Assembly (NCBI GenBank): GCA_007123785.1
Contig: SLGL01000190.1
Span: 1 to 26,791, forward strand
Direction of reading: 5' to 3'
Origin: Balneolaceae bacterium
GTDB taxonomy: Bacteria; Bacteroidota; Rhodothermia; Balneolales; Balneolaceae
Length of the DNA stretch: 26,791 nucleotides
Positions 7,402 to 15,340 of this stretch are shown one piece after another. The first letter of the stretch is position 1; every line of letters starts with the position of its first letter. Both the position numbers and the translations under genes were made by a program. Under the pieces are notes generated by a model, which saw nothing but the letters and a program-made list of their open reading frames with translations, searched no databases and was not told where the DNA came from.

Positions 7402-8328
7402 TCAATAACCTTTATTTCTGTCTACCTCCTGCTGCAATTCCATACCGGATAGCAGCCGTTTGTAATTTTCAACCAGTAGCTCCGCTACTTCATCCGGGTC
7501 GGTGATTGAGGCGATGTGAGGTGTGATGGTAATTTTTTTTCGGCCCCAGAATGGGTGTGATTCGGGCAGCGGTTCTTCGCTGAACACATCCAAAATCGCG
7601 TGCTCAATCAGGCCAATGTCAAGAGCGTAAATAAGGTCCTCCTCCACAAGTTGGCTTCCGCGCCCTGCACTGATCAGAAAGGCAGGCTGTCTGAGTTGCT
7701 TCATAAGCTTTAGGTCAAGAATTCCCTCGGTTTCTTCGGTAAGTGGCAGGAGGCAAACCAGGATGTTGGTTCGGGTCAGGAAAGCTCCAAGCTGATTTTC
7801 AGCGAAGGTTTCTATACCCTTAATCTCTTTTTTTGATTTTGCCCAGCCACAGACGTTAAAGTCGTTGCAGATCAGTTGCCGTGCGGCGTGGGTTCCCAGC
7901 TTGCCAAGACCCATTATACCCACGGTAATACTCTTTTTGGAATATGCAGCATGGCGCTTCCATTCGGCTTTTTGCTGCTGCCTGAAATATATTTCCGTGC
8001 CCCGTATAAGGTTCAGAACTGACATTGTTATGTAGTCTCCCATCTGTTCGGCGAGTGACGGCGTGGATGCCCGTACAATCCGAACGGATTCGGGTATGGT
8101 CTTATCCCGTACCAGGTGATTGGCGCCGGCGCCCAATGAAGAGATCGCCCTGAGATTAGGGTATTGGCGGAATACATCTTTAGGATGATGCCAGGCCACG
8201 GCAAATAGAACTCTTTCAGGGTGTTTTACTTCGGGCCAAACTTCCACATCCAGGTTAGGATCAATTTTTTGGATGGCCGATTGAAACGGAGCCATATCGC
8301 GATGTTTGGCTATAAGCAGCAGGGACAT
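7402..8328 (-). CDS. ghrA: D-2-hydroxyacid dehydrogenase, glyoxylate/hydroxypyruvate reductase A type
   Basis: This 308-residue cytosolic oxidoreductase is expected to reduce glyoxylate or hydroxypyruvate with NAD(P)H. The Rossmann motif GLGKLG is at 140-145. The catalytic triad of the family is present: R223 in SAGRGS, E252 in FSEEPLP, and H271 in TPHIAS. The sequence LSLGAGANHL and the HPFW loop (AVAWHHP, ESHPFWG) are typical of the GhrA branch rather than of phosphoglycerate dehydrogenase. The length agrees with E. coli GhrA (about 312). The start is ATG 8328 with no strong ribosome site. It is transcribed alone, convergent with the hydrolase. The symbol is by family resemblance, not orthology. 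Confidence 0.87.
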   Translation of the reverse strand: MSLLLIAKHRDMAPFQSAIQKIDPNLDVEVWPEVKHPERVLFAVAWHHPKDVFRQYPNLRAISSLGAGANHLVRDKTIPESVRIVRASTPSLAEQMGDYITMSVLNLIRGTEIYFRQQQKAEWKRHAAYSKKSITVGIMGLGKLGTHAARQLICNDFNVCGWAKSKKEIKGIETFAENQLGAFLTRTNILVCLLPLTEETEGILDLKLMKQLRQPAFLISAGRGSQLVEEDLIYALDIGLIEHAILDVFSEEPLPESHPFWGRKKITITPHIASITDPDEVAELLVENYKRLLSGMELQQEVDRNKGY

Positions 8329-8459
8329 AGGCAGTAATTTAAAAACATCTTTTTGTCAATTTTTATTGAAAACGTAGCGAATAAGAAGACAAAAATACAT
8401 CAAATTAAAATTAAACGTGAAGTGATGTTTCTGGGTTTAATATCAAAAATTACTGTATT

Positions 8460-8501
8460 TAGCCCGCATTTCTCACCAAGAAATGCGGGTTAGATTTTTT
8501 T
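8460..8501 (+). terminator. Strong intrinsic-terminator-like hairpin in a gene-free spacer (also repeat family B copy 1)
   Basis: CCCGCATTTCT (8463-8473), loop CACCA, AGAAATGCGGG (8479-8489) form a perfect 11-bp stem, followed by TTAGATTTTTTT. It reads as a rho-independent terminator on the plus strand, but no plus-strand gene lies upstream: the nearest gene starts at 8328 on the minus strand. It also shares TAGCCCG, TCTCACCAA and CGGGTTAG with half-copies elsewhere in the window, so it may be a dispersed palindrome that happens to look like a terminator. Confidence 0.6.
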
Positions 8502-8882
8502 GGATGATTTATGTTTTGGGAATATGGCCCTCATTTGGTCTTTTTAAATAGCTGAAAATGGAATTAAGATATGTAGCCCGGATAATTTCGCAGAAAACAG
8601 GGTGTACTTATTTAAAGTTCCGAATTTGAGACATAAAGTATTTCAAATCATATGGAACCAATACGCCTGACATATTTACTTTGAGTTATACGGGGTAGCT
8701 GTTCAGTGTTGTGTGTTGGTGTGTAATTGGTGTTCACCCGAGTATCGAAATCTCCGAACATTCTGTTTTTAAAAATGAGAGGCTAATTCACAGGCAGTAA
8801 ATTTTAAAGTTATATTTCTGAAAAGAGTTTGTGTATCAACAACGGCATGCTTTTATTATCCTTCATAAACTCTTAAAATATC
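8502..8882. other. Gene-free part of the spacer upstream of the sulfatase
   Basis: No open frame of convincing length or composition is present. The interval holds a half-copy of the dispersed palindrome (8572-8592) and A/T-rich DNA that should include the sulfatase promoter. A TTTG at 8828-8831 is followed by a TATTATCC-like box, but the spacing is poor, so I do not call a promoter. Confidence 0.4.
8572..8592 (+). repeat. Half-copy of dispersed palindrome (family B copy 2)
   Basis: TGTAGCCCGGATAATTTC followed by GCAG matches the left arm of the family seen complete at 8460-8492. No complementary right arm follows, so the copy is degenerate. Confidence 0.4.
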
Positions 8883-8897
8883 AAAAAAAAAAAAAAA
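8883..8897 (+). repeat. Homopolymer A15 at the sulfatase start
   Basis: Fifteen consecutive A bases end two bases before... the TTG start codon at 8899, with only one G (8898) between. The tract is in the ribosome-binding region, or inside the coding region if translation starts at ATA 8878. Such tracts are prone to slippage and to length errors in sequencing. Confidence 0.8.
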
Positions 8898-8898
8898 G

Positions 8899-10422
8899 TT
8901 GCTTAACAATACCGGTATTGCTGTTATTCTGTTTGGAGTGATGCTCATCGGGTTTCTCTTCAGTGCTGCGGAACCAGCTGAAGATGAAGAAATGCAGCCT
9001 CCAAACATTATTTTCATTTTTGCAGATGATTTGGGTTACTATGACGTGGGTGTCTATGGTAACAGGGAGGTGCGGACACCCAACATAGATGCTCTTGCAG
9101 AAAGAGGGCTGAAGTTTACCCGCGCCTACAATATGGGGTCCTGGAGTCCGGCGGTTTGTGTTCCGAGCAGAACCATGCTGAATACAGGCCGGTTTCTCTG
9201 GGATGCACGCAAGCTGAGTAATACCGGCTTTCAGGAGTGGCACGAAAACGATCTGTTCTGGAGCCGGCAGCTTAAACAGGCTGGTTACGATACCTATTTT
9301 ACCGGCAAATGGCATGTTCCGGGAGTGAATCCTGAAGATTTGTTTGATTATGTGGTCAACATTCGACCCGGAATGCCCAATCAAACACCGGAAGGTTACA
9401 ACCGTCCTCATGAAGATGAGGAAGATCCCTGGAGTCCTTACGATCCGGAGTTTGAAGGATTCTGGAGCAGCGGTATTCATTGGTCTGAAGTACTGAAAAA
9501 CGATGCCGCAGACTTTATTGAACAGGCTGCGGGACGGGAGGCTCCTTTTTTTATGTATCTGGCGTTTAATGCTCCCCACGATCCGCGGCAGGCGCCTCGC
9601 GAATATGTCGAATCCTATAACCCGGATGAACTTGAAATTCCGCCCAATTTCTTGCCGGTGTACCCATACAAAAACCCGATAGGGTCCGGCCGGGTGGGTG
9701 ATGGGAATAGGCCTCATACGAAGGGAACGCCGGATGATGTGATTGAATCGAGCGGGTATCTTCGCGATGAATGGCTGGCCCCCTTTCCCCGAACTGAATA
9801 TGCGATGGGAGTACATCGCCAGGAATTCTATGCAATCATCTCGCACATGGATACTCAGATTGGTTACATACTGGATTCTCTGGATGAAAACGGAAAAACC
9901 GAGAACACAATCATCATTTTTACAGCAGATCATGGCCTCGCCGTTGGGCAGCATGGGTTATTGGGTAAACAGAATATGTATGAACACTCCTTGCGAGTGC
10001 CATTTATCCTGACCGGGCCGGGAATTCCCTCTGGACAGGTAAATGATGCTTCTATATATCTGCAGGATGTGGTACCGACATCGATTGAACTTGCCGGTGG
10101 TGCGGTTCCCGACAAGTATCAGTTTCATTCAATGCTACCGTTAATTCGGGGAGAGAACACCGGGCACTACCCGGCGATTTATAGTGCTTATTTACAGAAT
10201 CAACGCGCGGTTGTGGAATGGCCTTATAAACTCATCTTGTATCCTGATATTTCCAGAATTCGTTTGTATGATTTGGATGAAGATCCGTACGAAATCCATG
10301 ACCTGGCTGAAAATTCGGCTTCAGAGCCGGTTATCCGCCGCCTTATGCAGCGCCTTTTGGAACTGCAGGATGATACCGGGGATGAGCTTGACCTTTCCGG
10401 GCCTTTTAATGAATGGTTTTGA
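8899..10422 (+). CDS. Exported sulfatase (formylglycine-dependent, alkaline phosphatase superfamily)
   Basis: This 507-residue enzyme hydrolyses sulfate esters. The formylglycine signature C-V-P-S-R at 87-91 makes C87 the residue converted to formylglycine. Calcium ligands D43 and D44 lie in FADDLGYYDVG, and the second metal/active-site cluster is ADHGLAVGQHG followed by GKQNMYEHSLRVP. A hydrophobic segment at about 6-22 marks it as exported or membrane-anchored. No ATG fits the N-terminus: TTG 8899 is used here, and the frame runs back through a lysine run (A15 tract) to ATA 8878 and a stop at 8866. ATG 8941 would cut the signal sequence. The maturase needed for formylglycine is not in the window. 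The next gene, 191 bp on, codes for an extracytoplasmic dehydrogenase-like cytochrome, suggesting catabolism of a sulfated organic substrate. Confidence 0.9.
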   Translation: MLNNTGIAVILFGVMLIGFLFSAAEPAEDEEMQPPNIIFIFADDLGYYDVGVYGNREVRTPNIDALAERGLKFTRAYNMGSWSPAVCVPSRTMLNTGRFLWDARKLSNTGFQEWHENDLFWSRQLKQAGYDTYFTGKWHVPGVNPEDLFDYVVNIRPGMPNQTPEGYNRPHEDEEDPWSPYDPEFEGFWSSGIHWSEVLKNDAADFIEQAAGREAPFFMYLAFNAPHDPRQAPREYVESYNPDELEIPPNFLPVYPYKNPIGSGRVGDGNRPHTKGTPDDVIESSGYLRDEWLAPFPRTEYAMGVHRQEFYAIISHMDTQIGYILDSLDENGKTENTIIIFTADHGLAVGQHGLLGKQNMYEHSLRVPFILTGPGIPSGQVNDASIYLQDVVPTSIELAGGAVPDKYQFHSMLPLIRGENTGHYPAIYSAYLQNQRAVVEWPYKLILYPDISRIRLYDLDEDPYEIHDLAENSASEPVIRRLMQRLLELQDDTGDELDLSGPFNEWF

Positions 10423-10467
10423 ATGAACAGTTATCACAATTATTTCATGAAAAAGGACTGTTATTTT

Positions 10468-10488
10468 CTGTGAAATATCCGGGTTAGA
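10468..10488 (-). repeat. Half-copy of dispersed palindrome (family B copy 3)
   Basis: On the plus strand GTGAAATATCCGGGTTAGA. Its 13-mer ATATCCGGGTTAG (10475-10487) is identical to 19201-19213. It lies in the 191-bp spacer between the sulfatase and cytochrome fusion genes. Confidence 0.45.
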
Positions 10489-10613
10489 TACCTTGCAGAA
10501 CTGAAAAAAAATAGATGAAACTATTCGGCACGGCATGGTTCATGACAGATCTATAGGGCCAAAATCGTTGTCTGAATAAATTACAATATTTTACTATAAG
10601 TTAAATAAAAATA

Positions 10614-13600
10614 ATGAATAAAGGCGATATAGGCAGGAATACAATAACTTTTTTTTGTGCGTTCATGCTTGCATTGGCAGCTCAGCAATGTTCGCCCTCA
10701 GACCCACCCGTGCAGATTAATCCGGATGACAGTATTGTTCTGATTGGCAATAACCTGGGTTCAAGGATGATGTATTTTGGTCATTTCGAGACCGAGCTTC
10801 ATGTTCGCTATCCCGGTCATTCCCTGTTGATCCGCAACCAGAGCAATCCGGGTGATACACCGGGCTTTCGGCCTCATGCAGCTCGGGATTCCTCCTGGGC
10901 TTTTCCGGGTGCAGAACAGTTTCATACCGATTTGGTTACCGACTCTGAAAGCCAGTGGGGCCAATTCAGCGAAGGCCACTTCCCTTACCCCGATGAGTGG
11001 ATCTCAAAATTTAACCCTGATATTCTGATTGCTTTTTTTGGCTATAGCGAATCGTTTCGGGGAGAGCAGGGACTGGAAGCCTTTAAGGGGGAGTTGGAAG
11101 CGTTCATCCGCCATTCACTCAGTCAGCAGTACAATGAGGAGGCTGAAACGAAACTGGTTCTTGTCTCGCCTATCGCCTTTGAGGATCTCTCTGGCCAGTA
11201 CGATCTGCCGGATGGCACCCGGGAAAATACCAACCTGGCGCTCTATACCGAAGCGATGCGGGAAGTGGCCAGCCGCCATCAAGTGCGGTTTGTCGATGTT
11301 TTTACCCCTACCCGGCAGTGGTACCGCGAGAGCGATGAGCCGCTGACGATCGATGGTTCGCAGCTCAGCGATGAAGGATACGCCCGTTTTGCAAAACTGC
11401 TGGCCGATGCAATCTTTGGCCCCTCCAGTCCATCCGCTGAAGAACACCGGGAGCTGATCCACCAGGCCGTACTGGACAAAAACTGGATGTGGCACCAGGA
11501 TTACAAGATTCCGAATAGCGTTCACGCCTATGGCCGGCGCTTTGAGCCGTTCGGCCCCGACAACTATCCAGCTGAAATCGAGAAAATCCACCAGATGACT
11601 GGTATACGCGACCGGGCAACCTGGAAGGCTGCTGTGGGTGAGAAGATGGATGTGGCCGCGGCCGACCAACAGGAAACCATCGAACTGCCGCCCGTTGAAT
11701 CCAACTTTGACCCGAACCGGCACGGCAACCCCGAGTACCTCTATGGGCAGGATGCACTGGACCATCTTCAGGTGCCTGAAGGCTATACAATCGAATTGTT
11801 TGCCTCCGAGGAAGATTTTCACGACCTGGCCAATCCCGTTCAGATTGCCTTTGATACCCGCGGCCGGCTCTGGGTGGCGGTTATGCCGAGTTACCCGCAC
11901 TACAAACCCGGCGATGAACGCCCGGATGACAAGCTTCTGATCCTGGAGGACACAACAGGTGACGGGCGTGCTGATAAGCAGACCACCTTTGCTGACGGGC
12001 TGCATCTGCCGCTGGGCTTTGCCTTTGACCCGGAAGGGGTCTATGTCTCACAGGGTCCTAATCTGATGCTTTTACAGGACACGACAGGAAACGATCAGGC
12101 CGATACCCGGAAGATCATCCTGAGCGGGTTTGATGACCACGATACCCATCACGCCCATAGTACTTATACAATGGATCCGTCCGGTGCAATCTACATGGCC
12201 GAGGGTGTTTTTTTGCATACCAATGTGGAAACCTCCTATGGGCCGGTTCGAGCTACCAACGGTGGTTTCTATCGCTACAGCCCCCAGCGGGGACATCTGG
12301 AGCGTACGGCCCAGCTTTCTATACCGAATCCCTGGGGTATTGCCTTTGATGAGTGGGGGCAGAATTTCTTTGCCGAGACCTCCGGTCCGGATGTCTTATG
12401 GATGATGCCGGGTACCATTAAACCTCATTATGGAGTAGCCAGTCCCAAATCCCGGAACCTGATTGAGGATGAACATCGTGTGCGTCCGACCTCTGGACTG
12501 GAGTTTATTTACAGCCGGCACTTTCCATACCAGGTGCAGGGCGATTTTCTGATCAGCAACACAATCGGATTTTTGGGTACCAAACAGCACACCCTGGTAA
12601 ATGACGGTACTGGATATGTCAGCAGGCACCGGCAGGACCTGGTTGTCGGTGCGGATCCAAACTTCCGGCCGGTGGACATGGAATTTGCTCCGGACGGATC
12701 GCTGTATTTGGTGGACTGGCATAATGTACTGATCGGTCATATGCAGCATAACGCACGCGATCCGCTGCGCGACCATGCTCACGGGCGGATTTATCGTATC
12801 ACCTATCCCTCGCGGCCGCTGGTCGAGCCGGCAAAAATTGACGGGGCAAGTATCGAACAGCTTCTGGATAATCTGAAGCTTCCGGAATACCGGACTCGTG
12901 AGCGCACCCGCCTGGAACTTCGGGGCCGGGAATCAACGGAGGTGTTGCATGCGATGAAGGCTTGGGTGGAGAACTTGGATGATAGCGATAAAAATTACCA
13001 GCAACACCTGATGGAAGCTCTTTGGGTGAGCTGGGGGCTGAACCGGGTAGATGAGGATTTGCTTCGACGGCTTCTTGACTCGGGTGATTATCGTGTGCGT
13101 GCGGCGGCCGTTAGGGTGCTTCGCTACAGCGGCCATCAGGTAAATAATCAGATGGAGCTGTTGAGAGCCGCGGCCGGTGATGAGCACGGACGTGTTCGTC
13201 TGGAAGCAATTGTTGCAGCTTCCTGGCTGGAGGTCGATGAGGGAATGGCAGTCCTCAACGAAGCTGCCAACTATCCGACCGATGACTGGATGAGCGAGAC
13301 TTACAAGTCGGCGATGGCTCATCTGGTGGGAGAACTGCTGGCCGAGCTGCCCGAAGAGGAGGTGGATGTGGAGTTGGAGGGTGAAGAATTGGAGTTGTAT
13401 ATGCAGGGACGCCAGATCTATGCTCAGGACGGTTATTGCGGAACCTGTCATGGCGGGGACGGTCAGGGACTATCAGCGGCCGGTTTTCCGCCGCTTGCCG
13501 GGACGCGCTGGGTGACAGGCAGCGAAGAGCGGCTTATCAAGTTGACGCTGCACGGGCTGGCCGGGCCGATGGAAGTACTTGGCAGGCAATATCCCGGCAG

Positions 13601-13799
13601 TGTGCCAATGACACCCTTTCGGGGCCTGCTCGATGATGAGGAGATGGCCGCCGTACTGACATATATAAGAAATACATTTGGCAATCAGGCCTCTGCTATT
13701 TCCCCGGATCAGGTCCGGAAAGTCCGAGAAGCTACCAGTAATCAACGCAGTTTCTATTCTCCTGAAGAATTACTTGAACAATACCCATTGGAGGATTAA
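10614..13799 (+). CDS. PVC-type dehydrogenase/cytochrome c fusion with N-terminal SGNH-like domain
   Basis: This 1061-residue exported protein has four parts. A signal sequence covers about 1-25. An SGNH-hydrolase-like domain covers about 40-268, with block I reading IGNNLGS where GDS is expected and block V reading IDGSQLSDEGY where His is expected, so it is probably not a working esterase. A beta-propeller of the PVC 'membrane-bound dehydrogenase' type covers about 380-735 (VPEGYTIELFA, GRLWVAV, PNPWGIAFDEWG, APDGSLYLVDWHN). Helical HEAT-like repeats cover about 745-905. A cytochrome c domain at 925-1022 has the haem motif CGTCH (942-946) and probable axial M999 in VPMTPF. The likely role is periplasmic oxidation of a sugar or related substrate with electrons passed to haem; this is inferred from the family. 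It may work with the upstream sulfatase. Codon use looks richer in G and C than its neighbours. Cys26 follows AQQ, a poor lipobox. Confidence 0.87.
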   Translation: MNKGDIGRNTITFFCAFMLALAAQQCSPSDPPVQINPDDSIVLIGNNLGSRMMYFGHFETELHVRYPGHSLLIRNQSNPGDTPGFRPHAARDSSWAFPGAEQFHTDLVTDSESQWGQFSEGHFPYPDEWISKFNPDILIAFFGYSESFRGEQGLEAFKGELEAFIRHSLSQQYNEEAETKLVLVSPIAFEDLSGQYDLPDGTRENTNLALYTEAMREVASRHQVRFVDVFTPTRQWYRESDEPLTIDGSQLSDEGYARFAKLLADAIFGPSSPSAEEHRELIHQAVLDKNWMWHQDYKIPNSVHAYGRRFEPFGPDNYPAEIEKIHQMTGIRDRATWKAAVGEKMDVAAADQQETIELPPVESNFDPNRHGNPEYLYGQDALDHLQVPEGYTIELFASEEDFHDLANPVQIAFDTRGRLWVAVMPSYPHYKPGDERPDDKLLILEDTTGDGRADKQTTFADGLHLPLGFAFDPEGVYVSQGPNLMLLQDTTGNDQADTRKIILSGFDDHDTHHAHSTYTMDPSGAIYMAEGVFLHTNVETSYGPVRATNGGFYRYSPQRGHLERTAQLSIPNPWGIAFDEWGQNFFAETSGPDVLWMMPGTIKPHYGVASPKSRNLIEDEHRVRPTSGLEFIYSRHFPYQVQGDFLISNTIGFLGTKQHTLVNDGTGYVSRHRQDLVVGADPNFRPVDMEFAPDGSLYLVDWHNVLIGHMQHNARDPLRDHAHGRIYRITYPSRPLVEPAKIDGASIEQLLDNLKLPEYRTRERTRLELRGRESTEVLHAMKAWVENLDDSDKNYQQHLMEALWVSWGLNRVDEDLLRRLLDSGDYRVRAAAVRVLRYSGHQVNNQMELLRAAAGDEHGRVRLEAIVAASWLEVDEGMAVLNEAANYPTDDWMSETYKSAMAHLVGELLAELPEEEVDVELEGEELELYMQGRQIYAQDGYCGTCHGGDGQGLSAAGFPPLAGTRWVTGSEERLIKLTLHGLAGPMEVLGRQYPGSVPMTPFRGLLDDEEMAAVLTYIRNTFGNQASAISPDQVRKVREATSNQRSFYSPEELLEQYPLED

Positions 13800-13823
13800 T
13801 CAAGGCAGAAAACGATAATCAGT

Positions 13824-13870
13824 GCCTGGGTTTAATCCCCAATAATTTTCAGGCGAAATTATTTTTTTTT
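13824..13870 (+). terminator. Possible terminator after the cytochrome fusion gene
   Basis: GCCTG (13824-13828) pairs with CAGGC (13850-13854) around an interior containing GGG/CCC, followed shortly by a run of nine T bases (13862-13870). The stem is imperfect, but the position 25 bp after the stop codon and the T-tract suit a rho-independent terminator. Confidence 0.4.
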
Positions 13871-14063
13871 ATCAAATTTTTACGTATTTAAAAAATGTTG
13901 CTTCAGGAGTAAAAAGTGAGGTAACTGCATCAAAGAAGACTTAAGGGTTTAGGTCTGTACTATAATAGCTCAGAATTGAAATAAAATTCAGCATAAAATT
14001 GTAATCGTTTACATTTTAGATTTGAAAGACTTCATTTTTCAATAGTGTCATGTCATCCTAAGG

Positions 14064-14122
14064 TGTCGGGTTTGATAGCTCAAAATCTTGTTTTATGGAA
14101 TTGAATCCTTCAAAACCCGACA
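14064..14122. repeat. Long-spaced inverted repeat upstream of the sigma factor gene
   Basis: TGTCGGGTTT (14064-14073) and AAACCCGACA (14113-14122) are perfect 10-bp arms, extendable by GA/TC with a bulge, around a 39-nt A/T-rich interior. The rest of the 13871-14289 spacer is A/T-rich with no gene seen. It could be a small non-autonomous repeat or an RNA structure in the sigma-gene leader. Confidence 0.5.
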
Positions 14123-14289
14123 GGTTTCATCCGAAAGTATAGCATTGATACGATAATAGTAACGATGGATTGAAAAGATTTAATTCATCTTTTTCATGGT
14201 TTGAAATGAAGTTTAAAGATCTGATCACAAAAAGGTAATAAGGGAGTCTCATATTATAAAATCAGCAGTTTTGTAGGATAAAATGTTGT

Positions 14290-14919
14290 TTGTCTAAACA
14301 TAACATTGGGATAACAGTGAAAATATCGTTACCAGAACATCTTTGGGATCAATTTGTATCAGGTGATCATTCCTGCTTTTGTAATCTATTCAAAGGTTAC
14401 TATAAAGCCCTTTATGGATATGGATTAAAGTTGAGCAACGATTCTGCACTGGTAGAGGATTCTGTTCAAAACCTCTTCATTACGGTCTGGGAGCGCCGGG
14501 ACGATCTGAAGCATATAACCTGCCCGAATGTCTACCTTTTTGTTTCATTGCGAAGAGCAATTCTGAAAGCGAGGCGAAAAAAGGAGAAAGAATCAAAGGG
14601 GCTGAAAGAGAATGCCTATCAAGATTTTGATATTGTGTTTACTGAAGAGGAATTAATCATAAACAGAGAATCGAAAAAACAGCAAATTAAGGAGCTGAAT
14701 AAAGCTCTGAATCTGCTTTCCAATCAACAAAAAGAAGTGCTTTATCTTCACTATTACAACGGGATGAGCTACGGAGAAATCGAAAATATCTTATCTATCA
14801 GCAGGCAGTCAGTGCGAAATCATGTCTATCGGGCTATGGAGGTGCTCCGAACAATACTCGATAAAGATATCATGAAACTCGTTGTTTCCGTGTTGATTGT
14901 TCTGCTTCTGCCAGTGTGA
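14290..14919 (+). CDS. ECF-type RNA polymerase sigma factor with hydrophobic C-terminal tail
   Basis: This protein of about 209 residues has sigma region 2 (CNLFKGYYKALYGYGLKLS through VEDSVQNLFITVWERRDDL) and region 4 (LNLLSNQQKEVLYLHYYNG, MSYGEIENILSISRQSVRNH as the helix-turn-helix), as in the FecI-like Bacteroidota group. It should redirect RNA polymerase to a dedicated regulon. The last 14 residues, KLVVSVLIVLLLPV, are almost wholly hydrophobic and could insert into a membrane. No FecR-type anti-sigma or TonB receptor gene follows. No ATG suits the start: TTG 14290 is listed, but GTG 14317, preceded by GGG six bases upstream, is equally plausible and would give 200 residues. Confidence 0.85.
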   Translation: MSKHNIGITVKISLPEHLWDQFVSGDHSCFCNLFKGYYKALYGYGLKLSNDSALVEDSVQNLFITVWERRDDLKHITCPNVYLFVSLRRAILKARRKKEKESKGLKENAYQDFDIVFTEEELIINRESKKQQIKELNKALNLLSNQQKEVLYLHYYNGMSYGEIENILSISRQSVRNHVYRAMEVLRTILDKDIMKLVVSVLIVLLLPV

Positions 14920-15180
14920 TCCGGTTAAAACAAGAGTTGTCAATTATTCCTGTTTCAGGATTTGGATAATGTCGCTGAGAAATTGAAGCTGATTATCTAA
15001 ATTTGATTTCGGTATACCGCTACATTTTCATCACGATTTAGTATTTTAACCTTGGGTGGTATAATTTCCCGATCGTATAGGCCGGAAAACAATGTAAACT
15101 GAAATCAGATTGAAAACCCGATAGCTCTGCCTCGGGGTAGTTTATTACTTAAAGATAGAAATGCACATCAATAGGCCATT
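14920..15180. other. Spacer without a recognised gene
   Basis: No convincing coding frame is seen. A weak hairpin CCCGA (15117-15121) / TCGGG (15132-15136) is present. No intrinsic terminator for the sigma factor gene could be identified. Confidence 0.3.
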
Positions 15181-15330
15181 GTGTCAAAAATAAAACTACA
15201 TGTCAATTATCGGACGCTTTTTTCGAATAATGAACCAATGAAGATCAATGGGGCATACCGGACCGGTTCCTCTGATGACATTACTACTCTTATACAGATG
15301 ACAATCAAGGCCATTGCCAAAAACCTATGA
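15181..15330 (+). CDS. Possible small ORF upstream of the DUF389 gene, unknown
   Basis: An open frame of 49 codons runs from GTG 15181 to TGA 15328-15330; the preceding in-frame stop is TAG 15172. The predicted peptide (start MSKIKLHVNYRTLF, end TTLIQMTIKAIAKNL) has no membrane helix and no motif I recognise. It ends 10 bp before the DUF389 ATG, so it could be a leader peptide, a small co-transcribed gene, or a chance frame. Its start has only a weak AGG upstream. Confidence 0.22.
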   Translation: MSKIKLHVNYRTLFSNNEPMKINGAYRTGSSDDITTLIQMTIKAIAKNL

Positions 15331-15340
15331 TCTATCCTGG

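Noticed and set aside
8881..9954. 357-residue minus-strand frame opposite the sulfatase
   Set aside because: No recognisable motif; ends in a poly-Phe run made by the A15 tract; the sulfatase is certain.
10614..10700. Lipoprotein signal at Cys26 of the cytochrome fusion
   Set aside because: The residue before Cys is Gln and the lipobox is otherwise poor; an ordinary signal peptide is more likely, though anchoring is not excluded.
11115..12005. 296-residue minus-strand frame inside the cytochrome fusion gene
   Set aside because: Long antisense frames are expected in this richer-G/C gene; no domain is visible.
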